Source of the DNA: CAZZNQ01 sp964655775
GTDB lineage: Bacteria > Planctomycetota > Brocadiia > SM23-32
NCBI GenBank assembly: GCA_964655775.1
Contig: CAZZNQ010000043.1
Span: 1 to 32,929 of the forward strand
Length of the DNA: 32,929 nt
Direction: 5' to 3'
The position numbers and the translations under genes are program-made. Under the pieces are notes generated by a model. That model did not search any database and was not told where the DNA came from. It was given only the letters and a program-made list of their open reading frames with translations. Positions 31,841-32,929 of the stretch are shown here, piece by piece; within the stretch, counting starts at the first letter, position 1, and every line of letters starts with the position of its first letter.

Positions 31841-32926
31841 ATGGAACGCGATTACGAGAACAGGACCGAGCCGGACCAGCCCGCTGCTTCCCGGCGCGTG
31901 CACAGTAAGGTGTCCAACGGAGACGGCAAGGTGGCGCTCACAGTTCCTGCGCCGGGCCTGCGCTCCGCCAGAGGTGCAAGGGCGGTGGCATGGTTGGTAC
32001 TGGGCGTGGGGACACTGGTACTGGCGGCGGTGCTGCCCATGTATGGTCTGCCCGCCCTGGTTGGCTACCTGGCTGCGATTATCGGCGTTGGCCTTCTGGT
32101 GGCCGCATCGTACGAGGGCATGCGTGCCGTGCTGGGCAAGACGCGGGTGGAAGTGTCGCAGGATGCCGTGCACATCGCCAGCAGCTTCCCGCTGGTGAGG
32201 GCTCGGACGCTGAGGCGCAGCGAGGCGCGCGGCGTTTTCCTCGGAAGGGCCAGGATGCTGGCCCGTGGCTACTCGTCTCCGGGGTGGACGCACACCGGTT
32301 CGGAGGTCGTGGTGCTGGGCGACGAAAGTGAGGTGCACTTCGGTGAGGGTCTGGACCCGTCGGAGAAACGCTGGCTGAGAGATCTCATTGCCGGGACACT
32401 TGCCATCGACACTGCCCTGCCGGCGGAGGTGATCGAAGACGCGCACGGCAATGTGGTGCAGCCGCCCGAACGGTTCTGGATGGACGCGACACGTTACGCC
32501 GTCTACTGCCTGCTGGCGGGTGTCTGTTTGCTTCTGCTATGCGTGGTGCTGCCTTTGGGGGCAGCCAGCATTGCGGCCGGGGTTGTCATCGCGGTTTTCT
32601 CCGCGACCGGTGCACTTGTCGCCTACAGGAACTACCGTTTGGAGAGGGTTGCCAGCAACTGGCATCGCGCGGTGGTGAAGTTCCTGGCCAGTCGGCGCGG
32701 GCTGAACTTCAGTGCGGTCGACTCCGGCGAGGTCGCATCGCAGTTGCCGGAGTTCGCTTTCTTCAGGGGGCCGCGTCTGTTCTACAACGTTGCGTGGAGT
32801 GAGTCGGACCCGCACGAACTGCTCGCGTTCGACTTCAGCTGCCGGACTCTCAGGGGAGTGCGGGATGGTGTTGGATATCCCACACTTCCCGCTCGTACCA
32901 ATCGGCCATGGGCCAGATATCGATGA
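31841..32926 (+). CDS. Four-helix membrane protein with PH-like middle domain, unknown function
   Basis: A 361-aa protein that I do not assign to a named family. Two hydrophobic helices (about 47-64 and 69-90) are followed by a beta-rich region (about 95-192: RVEVSQDAVHIASSFPLVRA, then SEVVVLGDESEVHFGEGL and SEKRWLRDLI). That region has the rhythm of a bacterial PH-like domain as in YcxB/YdbT proteins. A second helix pair is at about 218-239 and 241-263, and a soluble tail follows. The frame ends in TGA at 32924-32926. The last ~20 residues are unlike the rest and overlap another open frame in the +1 direction, so the end could be affected by a frameshift. ATG 31841 has no strong Shine-Dalgarno site. 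Confidence 0.65.
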   Translation: MERDYENRTEPDQPAASRRVHSKVSNGDGKVALTVPAPGLRSARGARAVAWLVLGVGTLVLAAVLPMYGLPALVGYLAAIIGVGLLVAASYEGMRAVLGKTRVEVSQDAVHIASSFPLVRARTLRRSEARGVFLGRARMLARGYSSPGWTHTGSEVVVLGDESEVHFGEGLDPSEKRWLRDLIAGTLAIDTALPAEVIEDAHGNVVQPPERFWMDATRYAVYCLLAGVCLLLLCVVLPLGAASIAAGVVIAVFSATGALVAYRNYRLERVASNWHRAVVKFLASRRGLNFSAVDSGEVASQLPEFAFFRGPRLFYNVAWSESDPHELLAFDFSCRTLRGVRDGVGYPTLPARTNRPWARYR

Positions 32927-32929
32927 TGC
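32865..32929 (+). CDS. Possible start of a further gene, cut by the window end
   Basis: ATG 32865 follows AGGGGAG at six bases and opens a frame (MVLDIPHFPLVPIGHGPDIDD) that is still open at the last base. It overlaps the end of the upstream frame by 62 bases. It may be a real overlapping gene, or the true continuation of the upstream protein if the sequence has an indel near 32860. With 21 codons visible no function can be given. Confidence 0.35.
   Translation, partial: MVLDIPHFPLVPIGHGPDIDD

Overview
This is a GC-rich, gene-dense bacterial chromosome segment with no tRNA, rRNA, CRISPR array, insertion sequence or phage gene that I could find. The cell has an outer envelope of Gram-negative type: there are two lipobox proteins, an OmpA-family peptidoglycan-binding lipoprotein, MurJ, and a glycosyltransferase of the LPS-core kind. 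Short PheT without the EMAP-II domain, a PurS-PurS-PurL fusion, a DUF4432 protein, SpeE-like/TPR membrane proteins and an HNH protein together suggest the Planctomycetota/PVC group or a related uncultured lineage. That placement is inference from gene content.

Layout. On the minus strand, 8.7 to 0.1 kb, lies a translation operon (infC-rpmI-rplT-pheS-pheT) followed by tyrA-purL, which has its own promoter with a perfect -35 box. infC starts with AUU behind an AGGAGG site, the classic IF3 self-control arrangement. Upstream, also on the minus strand, is a 690-residue LPP20/FlgT-like lipoprotein (8.75-10.8 kb). A 276-base divergent promoter region separates it from the long plus-strand run at 11.1-25.0 kb: a secreted helical-repeat protein, Maf, an unknown protein with a faint DHH-like start, phosphofructokinase, serS (own promoter and leader hairpin), a membrane/SpeE-like/TPR protein, a family 2 glycosyltransferase, a UbiB/ABC1 kinase (own TATAAT promoter), a DUF4432 epimerase-like protein and a YihY-family membrane protein. 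An HNH endonuclease gene faces this run and is transcribed divergently from the next one. The plus-strand group at 25.9-29.2 kb encodes a predicted membrane-anchored HTH protein with a very acidic linker, an OmpA-type lipoprotein, a ketosynthase-like protein that has lost its catalytic residues, and a 64-residue Hfq-like Sm protein. Last come murJ and a rhomboid protease (minus strand) and a four-helix membrane protein with a PH-like middle, whose end overlaps a possible further gene that runs off the window.

Functional themes. The left third is central information processing and Phe/Tyr/purine supply. The middle mixes glycolysis, seryl-tRNA charging and envelope proteins. The right third is envelope and regulation. 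The most unusual items are the inactive ketosynthase, the Hfq-like protein outside its usual setting, the YihY protein with a ~300-residue TPR region inserted in its first extracytoplasmic loop, the acidic membrane-tethered HTH protein, the degenerate SpeE-like fusion and the tandem PurS fusion. No single new system is proven. The 25.9-29.2 kb group is the best place to look for one.
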